The notes under the pieces were generated by a model. The model had not been told where the DNA came from, did not search any database, and saw nothing but the letters and a program-made list of their open reading frames with translations. From Liolophura sinensis (taxonomy: Eukaryota > Mollusca > Polyplacophora > Chitonida > Chitonidae): DNA of 64,000 nucleotides. The stretch covers positions 34,761,265 to 34,825,264 of the forward strand of contig NC_088303.1 of assembly GCF_032854445.1 (NCBI RefSeq), in the 5' to 3' direction. A program made the translations under genes and the position numbers. The stretch's first letter is position 1, and each line of letters opens with the position of its first letter. Shown one piece after another: positions 60,883 to 64,000 of this stretch.

Positions 60883-61015
60883 TTAGAGTTTGAAGTCTTG
60901 CAGAAGTTCCGTAGCATCCTGTAGAAGAGACGATTTCGACTCCTTCGGCGAGTTCAGGCTACTCTTGCCGTGACGTTTTTGTGTGGGCCGATAGTTATGG
61001 ACTGAATTGGAACAT
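60883..61015 (-). CDS. Unrecognised gene, terminal exon
   Basis: 43 codons plus stop, open in the phase demanded by the upstream exon. Ends DFKL. The nearest downstream AATAAA on this strand is inside a SINE tail (60454-60475). Confidence 0.5.
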
Positions 61016-63885
61016 CTGTAAAAGAAGATTCATTTGTTTTTCTTAACTTCCTATATCATATATTAAGATTATTTTGCTTACAGGCTCAATATATTCAACT
61101 AACTTTACAAACCAGAAGGGCAATGGCCTGCTTGGCGGGAAACCGTGTACCAAACCATCAACCAGGAGAACTGAAAGAAGCCAGTTTACGGTAGCAGGAA
61201 TTTTACACGAAGTGGTGTCCGAAAATACGCTGCTGCCTGTACTGTGACTGTGAGTGTAAGGACGTGGTGAGAACCTGTCACGGCACCATAAAAATGAAGA
61301 CTGGAGAGGCCTGCTGCAAGGGTATGGGGCAGCTACAAGATGGTCAGGCTGCTACAAAGAGCTCTCTGTCACGATATCAAACTGCTCCAAGGGGAGCTAC
61401 GAGAGGATCAGGCTGCTGCGAGGGGATCGCTCTACTACGAGAATATGGCCCCGTTACATATATCCCAGGATCGTGCGGCCTCAAGTAAATAGGTCTGCTA
61501 CGAAAAGATCTGGCTGTTGCAGCCTACAGAGGAACGTGCTGTTACATGGGGAACGCACTGTTACAAGGAACCAAAAAAACGACTCCATTGATAAGGGACA
61601 AAACTGCACAGGTTGTTAAGATGAAACAATTTTATACATCAATCAACATGCTACCTGTCTTGACCAAAATCTTTAAGATCAATACATCCACGCAATAGAT
61701 ATATACTATATGAGTAGAAATGAAACTTGTCGTTTTATCTGCACAAATTTATGTCTGAAATAATTTAGTGAATGGTCACATTACACACAGGTCGATTCCT
61801 TGTTGATTTGTTTGTCGTTGGCTCAGCTCTATATACATTTATGAGCACACAAAGGCAAACAGACGGTTACTAACCCAGTCATCTTGTGATCATTATGGGA
61901 TGGATGGTGGTCAGTAGAGCTCTTCCCACAACAACTCCACTCTTCATCAACTGTACAAGGATGTAAAAACACAAAGAGAGAATTTGACAGCTGATCGATT
62001 CCGCTATCAATATCAACAATATCACTAAAGAAGATTGATATTTTGCAGACAGAATACAGAATATATACAAAAATACAATTCTTTTTATCTATTAAAGCAT
62101 GTTAAAGATAGCTCGGTAGAGCTGTGATTACGTATACTATCACAGCTCTGTGTTGTTTCATAAGGTTACCTTGAACACCTCTGTACTTCCCTTGCTGGCT
62201 TCACAATACTACTGCAGGGCACCAAAAAAATTGTCTGTCCATAGTCACCCTCGACTCAGCTATCAATTCCAGGCAGGTGTTCCCATATGTCATCAACAGT
62301 AAACCAGCACAAGCAGGAAACTATTGTGGAAACTGGATAAATTCCTACTCTACCTTCCATGTTTGAGTGCGTACTCCTCACAGCCCATACAAGGGAGATA
62401 ACTACTGACACTTCTACCATATTGTGTAGATTAAACTTTTCTACAATTTTGTTGATTTGAGAAATGTTTTTAGTCATCAGTGTTGATTATGGTTCCCTCT
62501 AGGTCACTACTGGTGAGACTGATCCTAAACCATTAGCAAGAATGCATGTCAAAAGGTCTAACTTGCCCTAATAGTGGCAGTGGTAATTGTATACATGATT
62601 CCCCTCACTGTGAGGAGTATGCAGTTGTATACTGAAGCCAGCATAGGACGTGTAGAGGTGTTCAAGGTAAGCTTATGAAACAAGACAGAGCAGTGATAGT
62701 ACAGGTAATCACAGCCCTATAGAGTTAGATAAACACCAAGAGTCATTTCGCAAACAATAGGATTCAATTTTCAGTTCAAGTCAGTATTTCACTGTCGTTA
62801 TATTGCCAGAACTGTAGAATGTTCCATGTGCTGTTGTCTGGCATTTAAACGATAATGTTTTGCCTCATAAGAGGACGTCAGTGTTGCTGTTGTTGGATGG
62901 TGGCATGGGAGCATTTAACCGCGCATGCGTCACAGCTTGCGACAGAATGTCGGTCTATATTTCTTGTTTACTGAATGTCTACCCACTGAGGTATATATGT
63001 ACCTCCATTGTCTACCATGGTTATGTCTCACAATGGGAGTTTTACCAATAAAGCCAGGATGAAACTTGCAGGCTCCTTCCTTCATCTCTGTGGCAGCAAA
63101 TGTCCCCAGGCAGTTAAGGCACCTGCTACCTTCAGCCAACGCTCGATGTCCTTTTATCTTTGTCCCCGAGTTGTGCCTTTAGAGGAGTAACAACAACAAC
63201 AAAGACATTCTCAGCAACACCTTTTTGTCAACTCGACATGTGCATGGTTTTCTCATTACACAACTGTTAAAGAGATCCAAAGGAAATAAGCCCACACTAA
63301 CGGCTTGTAGAGCCTAATGAGTGGATGATGCTCATGTGGCGGTTTGCGCGCTGCAGTGTTCATTAAAAACCACTTGACTTCCACCAATATGTTATGCATA
63401 TCTGCACATCACATGGTGGAAAATTCATCAGTAACCTGTCAAGGACCGGGGGTTTTCGCTGCCAGTAGTGTAGATTCCTTCACCGTTAACACATGCAAAA
63501 TTCTTGGGCATGGTGTTAAACACTAATTAAATTGACCTCGCCATCTAGACTTGGTCTACTATCAGAAGAAATGTGGATGTTCAGCACTGAGACCCAGACT
63601 ACCTCATGGTTGAAAACGAAAGTTACAAATCTGATACTTGGACTTGACGAACTAAATCTTAGTACATGCAGTAACATATGTAAATGCATCATTTATGGTA
63701 TATTACAAAGGATGATCTAATGAAGAAATTATTTTATCCACTGCCAAGCATGACTGAAAAATCCATTTTTAGGTCTCCCGGGTTTGCGAAAATTTATATT
63801 TTGTATACTGATACTTACATTTTATGCTGCTGAGTTCTTTTCCTATGATATTCAGCCTTGTTCAGATTCTTGATATCCTGGAAAC
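60883..63885 (-). CDS. Last two exons of an unrecognised minus-strand gene (partial)
   Basis: Exons are 63819..63885 (67 nt) and 60883..61015 (133 nt, stop TAA at 60883-60885). The upstream exon has acceptor TTCTGCAG and donor AT|GTAAGTAT. The last exon has acceptor TCTTTTACAG. The two-base overhang of the first plus the one base of the second complete a codon (ATA), so the frame runs through. The encoded C-terminus is basic and then serine-rich: FQDIKNLNKAEYHRKRTQQHK, split codon, CSNSVHNYRPTQKRHGKSS, later SLLQDATELLQDFKL, which could be a short amphipathic helix. I do not recognise the family. The rest of the gene would lie beyond the right edge. The case rests on splice sites and phase, not homology. 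Confidence 0.5.
62108..62728. mobile_element. Large foldback/MITE-like element, about 620 bp
   Basis: Arms of about 95 bp at 62108-62204 and 62634-62726 are inverted copies, about 90% identical by eye (CTTACCTTGAACACCTCT and TGTTTCATAAG match in complement). Near its outer end the left arm has a hairpin, AGAGCTGTGA...TCACAGCTCT at 62118-62149. It lies in the intron of the minus-strand gene and has no coding capacity. Confidence 0.75.
63310..63535 (+). mobile_element. SINE family C copy
   Basis: GTCAAGGACCGGGGGTTTTC, CAAAATTCTTGGGCATGGTG and TTAAACACTAATTAAATTGA. Confidence 0.55.
63819..63885 (-). CDS. Unrecognised gene, penultimate exon
   Basis: Small exon flanked by strong splice sites. 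Open with two bases of a split codon at each end; rich in Lys, Arg, Gln and His. Confidence 0.5.
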
Positions 63886-64000
63886 CTGCAGAAAACACAG
63901 CCGAATACAGTCCAGTTCTGAATACAAAATCTACAGTGAAATAAATTCAATATTGATCACCCTTAGCATATTTAAATTAATATATTGATAGTCAGGACTT

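Noticed and set aside
61264..61488. Cysteine/glycine-containing frame
   Set aside because: Built from degenerate short repeats around CTGCTACRAGGGGAT, with no domain; it falls in the intron of the minus-strand gene.

Overview
The window is nuclear DNA from an animal, AT-rich and repeat-dense, with intron-containing genes. Small exons with GT/AG borders, tRNA-derived SINEs, long AT microsatellites and many minisatellites rule out a prokaryote. The gene content (a secreted LamG-like/EGF/PAN protein, an AQP1/4-type aquaporin, an SLC10-type transporter) and a SINE family of a type I associate with molluscs and their relatives point to a lophotrochozoan, most likely a mollusc. That placement is an inference; no sequence search was possible.

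Layout. (1) 1-5.3 kb: non-coding, with SINE pieces, a 14-bp minisatellite, a long (TA)n tract and a foldback element. (2) 5.3-9.2 kb and 11.2-16.3 kb: two tandem, same-strand copies of one gene type, built as LamG/ConA-like exon, EGF exon and PAN/Apple-like exon, all phase 1. The second copy is complete, with a TATA box and signal-peptide exon (379 aa). The first lacks a visible first exon. A 1.9-kb, 73-bp minisatellite fills the last intron of copy 2. (3) 16.3-28 kb: gene-poor, with SINEs, three further tandem-repeat arrays, a recurrent dispersed repeat and an array of palindromic 26-bp units. (4) 28.5-39.1 kb: a complete three-exon aquaporin (263 aa) with a 9-kb first intron; its second NPA box reads NCA. 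(5) 39-50 kb: repeats and unexplained DNA. (6) 50.3-53.8 kb: a complete three-exon SLC10-like (sodium/bile acid cotransporter family) gene, 555 aa, with a long glycosylated N-terminal ectodomain. (7) 54-60.8 kb: a 62-bp minisatellite and SINEs. (8) 60.9-63.9 kb, minus strand: the last two exons of an unrecognised gene that runs off the right edge, with a large inverted-repeat element in the intron between them.

The genes are not an operon or an evident pathway. The aquaporin and SLC10 proteins are plasma-membrane transport proteins; the LamG/EGF/PAN pair looks secreted and may bind carbohydrate or matrix. I saw no convincing new multi-gene system. The most interesting points are the NCA box, the sharply localised near-identity of the two LamG exons, the 26-bp palindromic array with T-box-like half-sites, and the two foldback elements.
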